Assembly: GCA_965198655.1 (NCBI GenBank)
Contig: OZ240668.1
Span: 2,046,001-2,110,000 of the forward strand
DNA length: 64,000 nucleotides
Source of the DNA: Lichenicola sp965198655
GTDB lineage: Bacteria; Pseudomonadota; Alphaproteobacteria; Acetobacterales; Acetobacteraceae
Reading direction: 5' to 3'
Shown in pieces: positions 34,151-42,666 of the stretch. Position 1 is the stretch's first letter; every line of letters starts with the position of its first letter. A program made the translations under genes and the position numbers. The notes below the pieces were generated by a model, which saw nothing but the letters and a program-made list of their open reading frames with translations, was not told where the DNA came from and did not search any database.

Positions 34151-35740
34151 GTGATCGGCCGGCTCGTGATCCCGGCGGGGGCAGGCGGGAGCGTTCCTCC
34201 CGAGGCCGGCTTGATCGACGCGAGCCTGGTCGAACGCAGGTCGTTCGCCATCGCCGTCTGCCTGCTTCTGGTCTCGCCGTTCCTGGTGGTCACGATCCCG
34301 CCCCTGACGGACGTGCCGGGCCACATGGGAAGTGCCGCCGCCTCCGCCTACGCGGACGACAGGGTGTTCGCCCAGTTCATGCGCTTCACCTGGCACCTGG
34401 TCCCGAACCTCGGCACCGACCTCGTCGTGGCCGCGGCACGGAGGGTGCTCGGCATCACCGGAGCCTATCGGCTGGCCGCCGCGGTGATCCCGCCGCTGCT
34501 GGGAGCCGGCATCCTCATGGTGGCCCGCGCACTCAACCCGCGTGGCGCCGCGGCGATCGGCTGGGCGCTGGTGTTCGTCTACTGCTACCCGTTCAACTAC
34601 GGCTTCCTGAACTACATGCTGGGCGTCGCGCTGGCGCTGATCGGCTTCGCCTCCTGGATCATGCTGGACCGGCGTCCTGCCCTGCGCGAGCTCGCAACCT
34701 GGATCGCGCTGCCGCTGCTGTTCCTGTGTCACGTGGTGGCCGGCTGCCTGTTCGTGCTGTTCGTTGGCTCCCGGGAGCTGGCTGAGCTGCGTCACCGGGA
34801 CCAGCTCGGACGCTTCCTGCGCCGCATCAGGCCGCTCCTCTCGTCGATCCTCATCCTGCTGCTGTGGCGGCTCAGCGCGCAGTCGTTCCTGGGCCGCAAC
34901 CACACCGGCGTCCACATCAAGCTCAACGCCCTGGTCATGCTGCTGCGCGACCAGAACCGGCTGCTGGACCAGGGCTCCCTGCTCGCCGCCCTTGCCGTGT
35001 TCGCGCTTGGCTGGTGGAGCGGCGCCAGGCCGCACCGCGCGGTGGGTCCGGCACTCCTCGGCCTGATCGTGCTGTTCGTCGTGACGCCGTCCTCGCTGAG
35101 CGGATCGAGCTTCGCCGACGAGCGCCTGCTGCCGCTGATCCCGATCCTGACCTTCGCGACCCAGGACTGGAGCCGCACCGCGCCGCGCCTTGCCCGCCTG
35201 GTGCTGGCATCGGGCCTCCTGCTGTTCGTGCTGCGGCTCGGCCTCACCTTCGCCGGCTTCGTCGCCTACGACGCCCGCTACACCACCGAGCTCGCAGCAC
35301 TCGGCCAGGTCCCCGAGCACAGCCGCGTCCTGGTGCTCAACGGCGTCTACTGCAGCGCGCGCGACCATTGGCGCACCGACCGGCTCGGCCATCTCGGCGA
35401 CCTGGCGATCGTATACCGCCGAAGCTGGACCAACTCGGAATGGGACGTCGACGGCGCCCACCTGCTGCAGATCCGCTACCGGCCCTCGCCATTGTTCTAC
35501 GACGACCCGTCCCAATACGTATGGGAGACCGCCTGCCGGGACGTCGGTGAGGGACGACGCGACATGCACGACGTCCTGCCGACGATCCCCTATGGCGGGA
35601 TCGACTACCTGTGGCTGATCGACGCGGCCCTGCCGCCAGGCACCAGCGACCCGCGTCTCGTCCTGCGCTGGAAGAACGACATCAGCGCGCTCTATGCCGT
35701 CACGCCGCCGGAACCGGCTCGGCACTCCGGTCCGAGCTAG
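34151..35740 (+). CDS. Polytopic GT-C-like membrane protein
   Basis: Membrane protein of 529 residues with at least ten hydrophobic segments. The first extracellular loop has PLTDVPGHMGSAAASAYADD, resembling the acidic loop of GT-C glycosyltransferases (Asp near the membrane). The C-terminal 170 residues form a soluble periplasmic domain (VLVLNGVYCSARDHWRTDRL, YGGIDYLWLID). A GTG start at 34151 was used; the region before it is non-coding. The next gene follows after two bases and has the same layout, so they are a pair. The glycan and donor are unknown. Confidence 0.7.
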   Translation: MIGRLVIPAGAGGSVPPEAGLIDASLVERRSFAIAVCLLLVSPFLVVTIPPLTDVPGHMGSAAASAYADDRVFAQFMRFTWHLVPNLGTDLVVAAARRVLGITGAYRLAAAVIPPLLGAGILMVARALNPRGAAAIGWALVFVYCYPFNYGFLNYMLGVALALIGFASWIMLDRRPALRELATWIALPLLFLCHVVAGCLFVLFVGSRELAELRHRDQLGRFLRRIRPLLSSILILLLWRLSAQSFLGRNHTGVHIKLNALVMLLRDQNRLLDQGSLLAALAVFALGWWSGARPHRAVGPALLGLIVLFVVTPSSLSGSSFADERLLPLIPILTFATQDWSRTAPRLARLVLASGLLLFVLRLGLTFAGFVAYDARYTTELAALGQVPEHSRVLVLNGVYCSARDHWRTDRLGHLGDLAIVYRRSWTNSEWDVDGAHLLQIRYRPSPLFYDDPSQYVWETACRDVGEGRRDMHDVLPTIPYGGIDYLWLIDAALPPGTSDPRLVLRWKNDISALYAVTPPEPARHSGPS

Positions 35741-35742
35741 AG

Positions 35743-37401
35743 ATGCGGCACCCGAGTCCGCTCGACATGGTGCTGCTGGTCGGCACGGTCCTGCTCGTCC
35801 TGCTGCTAGCGGGACCGGTGCTGACGATCCCACTGCGCATCCCGATCAACTACGACGAGGGATGGAACGCCGCCTTCGATGCGCGCGCGGCCTTCCCTGG
35901 CCTGGGCCCGCTCTATCCAGGACCGGACAGCCTGGTCTTCAACAACTATCCGCCCCTCGGCTTCCTCGTAGTGGGTAGCCTGGCACGGTTCGTGTTCGGC
36001 GACATGATCGTGACCGGACGCATCGTGGCGCTGGCGGCCCTGCTAGCTACAGCGGGACTGACCGGCCTGTGCGTCCGGAGGCTGGGCGGCACCAGGGGTG
36101 CGGCGACGGTAGCCGCGCTGCTGCTGATGCTGCTCGCATGCAGCTTCTACCGCGGCTACGTCGCCATGGACGACCCACAATGGCTGGCGCAGGCGCTGAT
36201 GCTGGGCGGCCTGGCAATGCTGCTGCGCGGCGACCTTCCCGTCCGGCTCCGACGCGGCGACCTGCCCTGGCCGCAGATCCTGGGAAGCGCGCTGCTGATG
36301 GTCGCGGGCGGCTTCGTCAAGCACAGCCTGGTGGCGCTGCCGGCGGCGACCACGCTGTGGCTGGCCTGGCTGGACCGCCGTGTCGCCCTGGTCTGGTCGG
36401 CGGCAGTCGGATCAGCTCTGGCCCTGGGGACGCTGCTGACCTGGACCTGGTTCGGCGCTGCCGCGTTCGCCGACGTGCTGCGCCATCATCGCGTCGTCCG
36501 CCTGCGCCTGCTGATCCATGCAGCCGGCGGCGTGGCGCCGCTGCTGCCGATGCTCGCGGTGGTCATCCTGAGGGTCCGTTCAAAACCCTCGGCGGACAGC
36601 GAAGACCCAGGGGCGTCGCCTCTGGACCCCATGAAGGGCAGAGCCCTTCAAACCCATTCTTTAAATAATAGGGTTTGGGGCCTCCGGCCCCAATGGACCG
36701 AGCTGCGAAGCAGATCGGTGGGCAAAGCCCTAGCCTTGCTGTTCATCGCTCTCTCCCTCCTAGTCGGCATCGCGCAGCGCTGTGGGGAAGGCGTGAACTA
36801 CAACGCCCATTTCGAGGCCCTGGTCGCCCTGTGCCTGGGCTTCGGGCTCGCCATCACGCCGAAGCCAGACAGGACCAGGCGGCGGTCAGGCCCGGCCGCC
36901 CTCTGCGTGTTTGCCGCCCTGCCGGTGCTCATCGCGACACCCTTGACCCTGCCAGCGGCCTGGCACGACGTTGCCGCTCGGCACGCACGGCAGGCGGCCT
37001 GGCGACCGATCATCGCCCGGCTGGCCGACGCCGACGGTCCGGTCGGGTGCGAGATGCAATCGCTCTGCACCTGGGCCGGTAAGCCCTTCACGGTGGACGT
37101 CTTCAACCTGACCCAGAGCGCCCTCATCGAGACGACCACGGCGTCGCCGGTCGACACCCCAGCCGCCCTGTTCCAGCGCATGGTGGCACGGCGCCGGTTC
37201 ACGCTGTTCGAAGTCCAGCCCCGCTCCGCCACCCATGCCGAGGCCCGCCGCCTGGACGGCGGCGACCCGGTGCTGGACGCCTTCGACAAAAGCTATGCGC
37301 CGGTGGAGACTGGGCCCGGCGGGGCGTTGCTCCTGGCCCCGCTGGCGGTGCCGGCACCTGCCGCACCCCGCCCGCTTGCGGCACCACCCGAAGGATTGTA
37401 G
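35743..37401 (+). CDS. Polytopic GT-C-like membrane protein with in-frame palindromic repeat insert
   Basis: Membrane protein of 552 residues with about ten hydrophobic segments. The loop after the first segment reads NYDEGWNAAFDARAAFPG with the Asp-Glu pair expected of polyprenyl-linked glycosyltransferases, and it continues with YPGPDSLVFNNYPPLGFL. Between two hydrophobic segments (around residues 277-327) there is a stretch without membrane character encoded by palindromic repeat DNA, in frame and without stops. The gene starts two bases after its neighbour of similar type. Confidence 0.7.
   Translation: MRHPSPLDMVLLVGTVLLVLLLAGPVLTIPLRIPINYDEGWNAAFDARAAFPGLGPLYPGPDSLVFNNYPPLGFLVVGSLARFVFGDMIVTGRIVALAALLATAGLTGLCVRRLGGTRGAATVAALLLMLLACSFYRGYVAMDDPQWLAQALMLGGLAMLLRGDLPVRLRRGDLPWPQILGSALLMVAGGFVKHSLVALPAATTLWLAWLDRRVALVWSAAVGSALALGTLLTWTWFGAAAFADVLRHHRVVRLRLLIHAAGGVAPLLPMLAVVILRVRSKPSADSEDPGASPLDPMKGRALQTHSLNNRVWGLRPQWTELRSRSVGKALALLFIALSLLVGIAQRCGEGVNYNAHFEALVALCLGFGLAITPKPDRTRRRSGPAALCVFAALPVLIATPLTLPAAWHDVAARHARQAAWRPIIARLADADGPVGCEMQSLCTWAGKPFTVDVFNLTQSALIETTTASPVDTPAALFQRMVARRRFTLFEVQPRSATHAEARRLDGGDPVLDAFDKSYAPVETGPGGALLLAPLAVPAPAAPRPLAAPPEGL
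36600..36715. repeat. Block of palindromic repeats inserted in frame in a membrane-protein gene
   Basis: Within the coding sequence lie consecutive hairpins: an imperfect CCAGGGGCG-T-CGCCTCTGG (36607-36625), a perfect AAGGGC-AGA-GCCCTT (36634-36648), AAACCC...GGGTTT (36650-36655 with 36671-36676), a perfect TTGGGGCC-TCC-GGCCCCAA (36675-36693) and CTGC-GAA-GCAG. The A/T-rich centre (TTTAAATAATA) differs sharply from the gene around it. The element is a multiple of three in effect and codes for a polar loop (KPSADSEDPGASPLDPMKG and on). Confidence 0.75.
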
Positions 37402-37490
37402 GGCAGCCGGGCCACCGCCAGCATCGGTCGAAGCCTTCCAGTGATGGTCTACAGGAGCAACCCAGCGCATCCCGCACCGCGCGTCCGTCC

Positions 37491-38597
37491 ATGGATGCCG
37501 GGAGCGCCGGCGCGTCGTATTCAACCTTGATCATCGAGCGCTACCTGTTCCGGGAACTGGCCAAGCCGCTCGCCATGATCTTGGGCATCCTGATGGCGCT
37601 CTTCGCCAGCTACAGCGCGGCCCGGTTCCTGGGCGACGCGGTCAACGGGCTGTTGCCGGGCAACGTCATCATCGAGCTGACCGGCCTGAAGGTGCTGATC
37701 GCGCTGGAGGTGCTGATCCCGGCCTCCCTCTACGCCTCAGTGATCCTGTCCTTCGGCAGGCTCTACGGCGAGTCCGAGTTCGCCGCCATGTTCGCGCTGC
37801 GCGTGACCCCGGCGATGCTGATGCGCGCCGTGCTGATCTTGTCGGCCTGTCTCGCCCTCGTGGTCGGCGGCCTGTCCTTGTTCGTACGGCCCTGGGCCAA
37901 CGGCAGGCTGCACATGCTGTCCGGACGGGCCGGAACGCTGCTCGACGTCGCCGGGATGGAGGCGGGCTCGTTCTATCTCGGCCATGACGGGACGCGGGTG
38001 ATCTACATCACGCGCCGGGACGGGCCCAACGCCCCGGGCCAAGAAGTATTCATCAAGCTCCGTCGCCCGGACGGGACCGAGATCATCTCGGCACGACTCG
38101 CCTACCCGCTGCCGCGGTCGCCGGGCGATCGATCCGAGGTGTTTCTCCGCAACGCTCATATCTACAAGACGGACCGCGCGAACGGCCAGCCGGACCAGGT
38201 CATCGAGGCCGAGGGTATCACCCTCAGCCCGGACAGCCGCGACACACTCCCCCGCGACGACAGCGCCATCGTCACCAGCAGCAGGCAGCTCGCCTCGTCC
38301 CGCTCCAGCGAGGACGTGGCCGAGCTGCAGTGGCGGCTGTCCACGCCGGTATCGACCCTGCTGCTGGGGTTGCTCGGCGTCCCGCTGAGCCGCAGGAACC
38401 CGCGGCGGGGACGGCAGAGCCGGTTCCTCACCGCCATCCTGATCTATTTCGGCTACTACCTGCTCTTCACCTCCACGCGCACCTGGGTCCAGCACGGCAT
38501 CATCGCCGGGTTCCCAGGCATCTGGTGGGTGCCGGCGCTGCTGTCGTTGCTGGTGGCCACGACCTTCTACCGGCCCGGGCTCTCTTCCGGACGCTGA
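37491..38597 (+). CDS. lptF: LPS export system permease LptF
   Basis: Inner-membrane permease of the LptBFG complex that extracts LPS and passes it to LptC/A. It has 368 residues. The pattern is typical: ERYLFRELAKPLAMILGILM at the start, then a transmembrane bundle, a periplasmic beta-jellyroll domain (about 160-270, with GSFYLGHDGTRVIYITRRDG), and closing membrane segments (SRFLTAILIYFGYYLL). It lies 53 bp before LptG. The LptB ATPase is not in the window. Confidence 0.9.
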   Translation: MDAGSAGASYSTLIIERYLFRELAKPLAMILGILMALFASYSAARFLGDAVNGLLPGNVIIELTGLKVLIALEVLIPASLYASVILSFGRLYGESEFAAMFALRVTPAMLMRAVLILSACLALVVGGLSLFVRPWANGRLHMLSGRAGTLLDVAGMEAGSFYLGHDGTRVIYITRRDGPNAPGQEVFIKLRRPDGTEIISARLAYPLPRSPGDRSEVFLRNAHIYKTDRANGQPDQVIEAEGITLSPDSRDTLPRDDSAIVTSSRQLASSRSSEDVAELQWRLSTPVSTLLLGLLGVPLSRRNPRRGRQSRFLTAILIYFGYYLLFTSTRTWVQHGIIAGFPGIWWVPALLSLLVATTFYRPGLSSGR

Positions 38598-38649
38598 TGC
38601 CGACGGCAGGCCAGTCAGTTCCCGCCGACACGACGACGCTGGCCGCCCG

Positions 38650-39729
38650 ATGGCGGTGAGACTGGCGCGTCGCTACGTGCAGGGCGCGGCGCTCAAGGCC
38701 TTCGCCCTGGTCTCGCTGGCATTGACCGGGCTGTTCAGCCTGCTCCAGTTCGTCGAGGAGCTGGCCTTCGTCGGACAAGGCCACTACCGCGTCGCCGACG
38801 CGTTCGTCTACGTGCTGCTGACCGCGCCGTCCCAGCTGATGCAGGTGACCCCGGTCTCGCTGCTGCTCGGCTCGCTGCTGGCGCTGGGCCCGCTCGCCAG
38901 GAACGCCGAGCTGACCGCGATGCTGAGCCTGGGCATCTCCGGCAACCGCATCATCGCCGCGGTGCTGGAGCTGACGCTCCCCATCGTCGCCGTGCTGGTG
39001 TTGACGGCGGAGTTCGTGGTCCCTCCGGCGCAGCGGCTGGCCCAGTCGCAGCGCGCCTCCGCCCTGTCTTCCGCCTCGTCGCTCCACTCCGACAACAGCC
39101 TCTGGGCGGAAGGAAACCACCAGTACCTGAACGTGCGGCAGTTCGAGCGCGGCAACGTCCCGATCGGCATCGACATCTACGGCTTCGCCGACGACGGCAG
39201 CTTGCGCAGCCTGATCCACGGCGACCGGGCCGTGATCAAGCCCGACGGCACCTGGCTGCTGAGCGGGGTGACACGGCGGGAGGTGCGGGATTTCGACATC
39301 AGCATCGACCATCCGCCGTCCCTCGCCTGGCAGTCCTTCCTCCCGGCGCGGCAGGTCCGGTTCCTGATCCTGCCCCTGGAAAGCGTGCCGCCGGTCGCGC
39401 TGTTCCGCTACGTTCACGGGCTGAGGCACGGAGACGCCCAGGCCGGTCGCTATCGGCGCGAACTCTGGGCCAGAATCGGCATCCCGTTCTCGATGGTGGC
39501 GATGGTGATGATCTCGGCACCCTTCGTGTTCGGCCCGAGCCGGATGCGGACCGCCGGCCAGAACATCGCGCGCGGCGTCGGCATCGGGCTGGTCTTCTCG
39601 CTGGCGCAACAGATCGTCGGACGCCTGGGCCTTCTGCTCGATCTCAGCCCGGCGGTCACGGCCCTGTTCCCGCCACTCCTGGTGATCGCGCTGGCGATCC
39701 ACCTGCTACGCCGGTCGAATGCGGGCTGA
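38650..39729 (+). CDS. lptG: LPS export system permease LptG
   Basis: Partner of LptF, 359 residues. It shows an N-terminal ARRYVQGAALKAFALVSLAL, membrane segments with the LptG-type AELTAMLSLGISGNRI, a periplasmic domain (about 130-250, GNHQYLNVRQFERGN and IDIYGFADDGSLRSLIHGDR) and a C-terminal bundle with QNIARGVGIGLVFSLAQQIV. It overlaps convergently by 74 bp with the CDP-alcohol transferase gene on the other strand. The operon lptF-lptG is complete in this window. Confidence 0.9.
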   Translation: MAVRLARRYVQGAALKAFALVSLALTGLFSLLQFVEELAFVGQGHYRVADAFVYVLLTAPSQLMQVTPVSLLLGSLLALGPLARNAELTAMLSLGISGNRIIAAVLELTLPIVAVLVLTAEFVVPPAQRLAQSQRASALSSASSLHSDNSLWAEGNHQYLNVRQFERGNVPIGIDIYGFADDGSLRSLIHGDRAVIKPDGTWLLSGVTRREVRDFDISIDHPPSLAWQSFLPARQVRFLILPLESVPPVALFRYVHGLRHGDAQAGRYRRELWARIGIPFSMVAMVMISAPFVFGPSRMRTAGQNIARGVGIGLVFSLAQQIVGRLGLLLDLSPAVTALFPPLLVIALAIHLLRRSNAG

Positions 39730-40690
39730 CGGATGATAGGTCCCGTTCGGACACGGGCAGCCGTGACAGGAACGACCGGTAGCGTCCCTGCTGCCCCGCG
39801 AGCAGGACGATCAGCACGGCGTTGAGGCAGCACGTCTCGAAAAGAAAGTAGTACAAAGGCAGCTTCAGGACAGCGAAGCAGAAGATGCCGATCGTGTGCC
39901 AGTTGGCCGACAGCATCGACCATCGCCGAACGACGGGGGCGAACGCGACCCGGTATTGACGCCGAATGAGGACCGCGCGTTCGGAACCGGGCTCCAGCAT
40001 CGACGCCAGCATCCTGCGCGCCCTGGCGCTGGCCCCGACCGTGAGCAGTTGGAGCCTCGCGTAGATCCGTTGCAGGCCGTCCGATACCCTAGGCCGGGAC
40101 GCAGGCGTGCCCGGCGGCCGAAGACCCGGATCCGCGGCGGTCGGGGAACCTCGGCCCCAGCCGAAGAAGTCGTAATCCTGCCGCTGCGCCTCGTACGCCG
40201 CCGCCTGGGCCGCATGGCTGATGCCGGCCGCGACGACGAGAGCCCACATCCACGCCCCGTCCCGCTGGTCGAGCGCCAGGGCCAGGCCGACATAGACGGA
40301 GGTGAAGGTGACGTAGTCGCAGATCCCGTCCAGGACCTTGCCGAACTGCGAATGCCTGCCGGTCAGGCGCGCAAGCTGCCCGTCGATGCCGTCCATGAGG
40401 TGCCACAGGATCATCAGCAACAGGCCGGCGACTGCCCACCGGCGATCCTGATACCGGTTATAGGCGACCCCGGCCAAGACGCCGCAGGCCATGCCGGTGA
40501 CGGAAACGGCGTTCGGCGGCACATGCAGGCGGGCCAGGAGCGGCGTAAAGCGACGCGCCAGCGGATGGATCAGGATGCGGTTCGTCGCCTCCTCGATCTC
40601 CGGCGCACGACCGGCCGGGACCACCTCGTCCAAGACCGGTGCCCGCCCGATCTTGCCTAGGGCCGGCCCGAACCGCCTCGGCACGGTCAC
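39656..40690 (-). CDS. CDP-alcohol phosphatidyltransferase family protein (inositol-type, DIPP-synthase-like)
   Basis: Membrane enzyme of 344 residues that transfers a phospho-alcohol from a CDP-linked donor. The signature D-x2-D-G-x2-A-R-x8-G-x3-D-x3-D is complete (D100, D103, R108, G117, D121, D125, in DGIDGQLARLTGRHSQFG). It starts at a GTG that overlaps the stop of the cytidylyltransferase gene (GTGA). In related systems the two activities (inositol-1-phosphate cytidylyltransferase and DIPP synthase) are fused; here they are adjacent and coupled. The product may be di-inositol phosphate or an inositol lipid. The C-terminal tail is long, polar and Pro/Ser-rich. Confidence 0.8.
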   Translation of the reverse strand: MTVPRRFGPALGKIGRAPVLDEVVPAGRAPEIEEATNRILIHPLARRFTPLLARLHVPPNAVSVTGMACGVLAGVAYNRYQDRRWAVAGLLLMILWHLMDGIDGQLARLTGRHSQFGKVLDGICDYVTFTSVYVGLALALDQRDGAWMWALVVAAGISHAAQAAAYEAQRQDYDFFGWGRGSPTAADPGLRPPGTPASRPRVSDGLQRIYARLQLLTVGASARARRMLASMLEPGSERAVLIRRQYRVAFAPVVRRWSMLSANWHTIGIFCFAVLKLPLYYFLFETCCLNAVLIVLLAGQQGRYRSFLSRLPVSERDLSSVSPHSTGVAGGSPARSPGVAGTGP

Positions 40691-41403
40691 AACCGGCCGG
40701 AGCCGAGCAGCGCCTCGGCCTTGCCCAGTGCCACCGCATCGTCGACGTCGATCCACAGCCGGTCCCCGATGTCGAGGACGTGGGCCATGCTCCGGCGCGC
40801 CAGCACGTTCATGGCGCCGGAGATGCTGTCGTCGCCGCTCGCCTGGCTTTCCCGCAGCGCGTTGAACATGACGGACGTGCATAGGAAGACGCCGGTGTCG
40901 TAGCAGTCGAACTCCGCGATCAGCTTGCCGATCCGCTCGATGCGGCCGTCTACGGATTTCACCCGGGTGACGTCGTCCGGATCGTTCAGCGGGTCGTTGA
41001 TGTTGAAGTCGACCGCAAGGACCACGCCGTCCGCCCGGGGCCGCTCGGCCATCAGCCGGCGGAAGATGTCGGGATCCACCACGTGGTCGCACATCGTCAG
41101 CAGGAACGGGCCGTCGAGGAACGGCTCGGCCTTCAGCACGGAGACGCCGTTGGCGCGGTGCCACTCGTCGTTGACGACGTGGGTGATGCGCGTCCCGTCA
41201 CGCAACGCGGCAGCGTCGAGATAATCCCGCAGCTCGTCGCCGCGATAGCCGCTGACCACGGTGAAGCGGTCGACGCCGGCGTGCCGCGCGCGGTCCATCA
41301 CGTGCTGGATCAGCTTCACGCCACAGACCGGGATCAGCGGCTTCAGCTCAAGCTTCTCACGCAGCCTGGCACCCTGCCCGGCGGCAACGATCAGGCAGTT
41401 CAT
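40687..41403 (-). CDS. Nucleotidyltransferase, inositol-1-phosphate cytidylyltransferase-like
   Basis: Sugar-nucleotide-type transferase of 238 residues. It begins MNCLIVAAGQGARLREK (the NTP loop G-x-G-x-R-L) and has LKPLIPVCGVKLIQHVMDRA, then the metal site FLLTMCDHVVDPD and VFLCTSVMFNAL. Archaeal and thermophilic IPCT proteins share this layout. The location between Ino1 and a CDP-alcohol transferase supports CTP:inositol-1-phosphate as substrate, giving CDP-inositol. Without those neighbours it would be called a generic nucleotidyltransferase. Confidence 0.78.
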   Translation of the reverse strand: MNCLIVAAGQGARLREKLELKPLIPVCGVKLIQHVMDRARHAGVDRFTVVSGYRGDELRDYLDAAALRDGTRITHVVNDEWHRANGVSVLKAEPFLDGPFLLTMCDHVVDPDIFRRLMAERPRADGVVLAVDFNINDPLNDPDDVTRVKSVDGRIERIGKLIAEFDCYDTGVFLCTSVMFNALRESQASGDDSISGAMNVLARRSMAHVLDIGDRLWIDVDDAVALGKAEALLGSGRL

Positions 41404-42548
41404 CGAGCGGCCGAACTCCTCATCGCCGGGGGCGGCATCTCCGCGTAGGTGCGGATGAAGTCCTCGGTCATCCGGTATGCCTCGTCATCGGTGTACTGCC
41501 GGATCGGGTGCTTGCAGAAATAGGCGCTCGGGCCCTCCAGAACCCCGCCGATGCCGTTGAGCAGCGCCAGCTTGCAGCAGCGGATCATGTCGATCACGAT
41601 CCCGGCCGAGTTGGGCGAGTCCTGCACCGACAACCTCAGCTCCAGGTCGAGGCCGACGCCACCGAAGATCTCGCCTTCCATCCTGATGAACGCCACCTTG
41701 TTGTCGTCCTGCCACGGCACGTAGTCGCTGGGACCGACATGGATGTCGTGGTTTGCCATGCGCTCCTTGGCCACCGACTGCACGGCCTCGGTCTTCGACT
41801 CCTTCTTCGACTTCAGGCGCTGCTGGTTCTTCATGTTGAGGAAGTCGGTGTTGCCGCCGGTGTTCAACTGGTAGGTCCGTCGCAGGGCCACGCCGCGCTT
41901 GCCGAACAGGTCGGTCAGCATGCGATGCACGATGGTGGCACCAAGCTGCGACTTGATGTCGTCGCCGATGATCGGAAGGTTCCGCTCCTCGAACCGGGCG
42001 GCGAAGCCCTCGTTGCTGGCGATGAACACTGGCATGTTGTTGATGAAGGCGATGCCGGCCTCGAGCGCGCACTCGGCATAGAACCGCGCCGCCTGCTCCG
42101 AACCGACCGGCATGTAGTTCAGCAGGATCTCCGCACCGCACCGCTTCAGCTCCGCGACCACCTCGTCCTTTGACAGCTCGGGCGCGTCGGACCTGACGAA
42201 GGTCCGATCCTCGCCGTAGTCCGCCATGTGCTCGGAGATGCCGTCCAGCACCGGCCCCATCCGGACCACGACGTCGCTGGGCGGGACCTGGGAGTTGAAC
42301 ACCAGGGCGCAGTTCGGCTTGGCGAAGATCGCCCGGCTGACATCCTGCCCGACCTTGCGCGCATCGACGTCGAACGCGGCCACCACCTCGATGTCGCTGG
42401 GCCCGTAGCCGCCGATCTCGGCGTGCATCAGGCCCGCCGGGTTGGTGCGGCACTGCTCCGGCGTGTAGTGGTGAATGCCCTGGATCAGCGCGCTGGCGCA
42501 GTTGCCGATCCCGGCAATCCCGATGCGGATGGCGTCCCTGTCAGTCAT
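41400..42548 (-). CDS. ino1: Myo-inositol-1-phosphate synthase (Ino1)
   Basis: NAD-dependent isomerase that makes inositol-1-phosphate from glucose-6-phosphate, 382 residues. The Rossmann start is IGIAGIGNCASALIQGI (residues 9-25). Further features of bacterial Ino1 are QVPPSDVVVRMGPVLDG, LLNYMPVGSEQAARFY, IGDDIKSQLGATIVHRML, the YQLNTGGNTDFLNM motif and DSPNSAGIVIDMIRCCKLAL. Its stop overlaps the start of the cytidylyltransferase gene (ATGA), so the three genes form one translational unit for inositol conversion. Confidence 0.93.
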   Translation of the reverse strand: MTDRDAIRIGIAGIGNCASALIQGIHHYTPEQCRTNPAGLMHAEIGGYGPSDIEVVAAFDVDARKVGQDVSRAIFAKPNCALVFNSQVPPSDVVVRMGPVLDGISEHMADYGEDRTFVRSDAPELSKDEVVAELKRCGAEILLNYMPVGSEQAARFYAECALEAGIAFINNMPVFIASNEGFAARFEERNLPIIGDDIKSQLGATIVHRMLTDLFGKRGVALRRTYQLNTGGNTDFLNMKNQQRLKSKKESKTEAVQSVAKERMANHDIHVGPSDYVPWQDDNKVAFIRMEGEIFGGVGLDLELRLSVQDSPNSAGIVIDMIRCCKLALLNGIGGVLEGPSAYFCKHPIRQYTDDEAYRMTEDFIRTYAEMPPPAMRSSAAR

Positions 42549-42666
42549 GATCTACCTTCGACGATGGATGGTGGCGAGCCAAGGCAGCCGCAGGGGTTAC
42601 TACCACCGGCATCAGGCTCGTCATACAGCCGGCCCACGGCCGGCGCCCCGCCTGCCGGTGCGACGG

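Noticed and set aside
33290..35833. A long minus-strand frame of 847 codons opposite the hydroxylase and GT-C genes
   Set aside because: Its product is extremely Gln/Arg/Glu-rich and low in hydrophobics, the usual shadow of GC-rich membrane-protein genes; the plus-strand frames have membrane segments and motifs.
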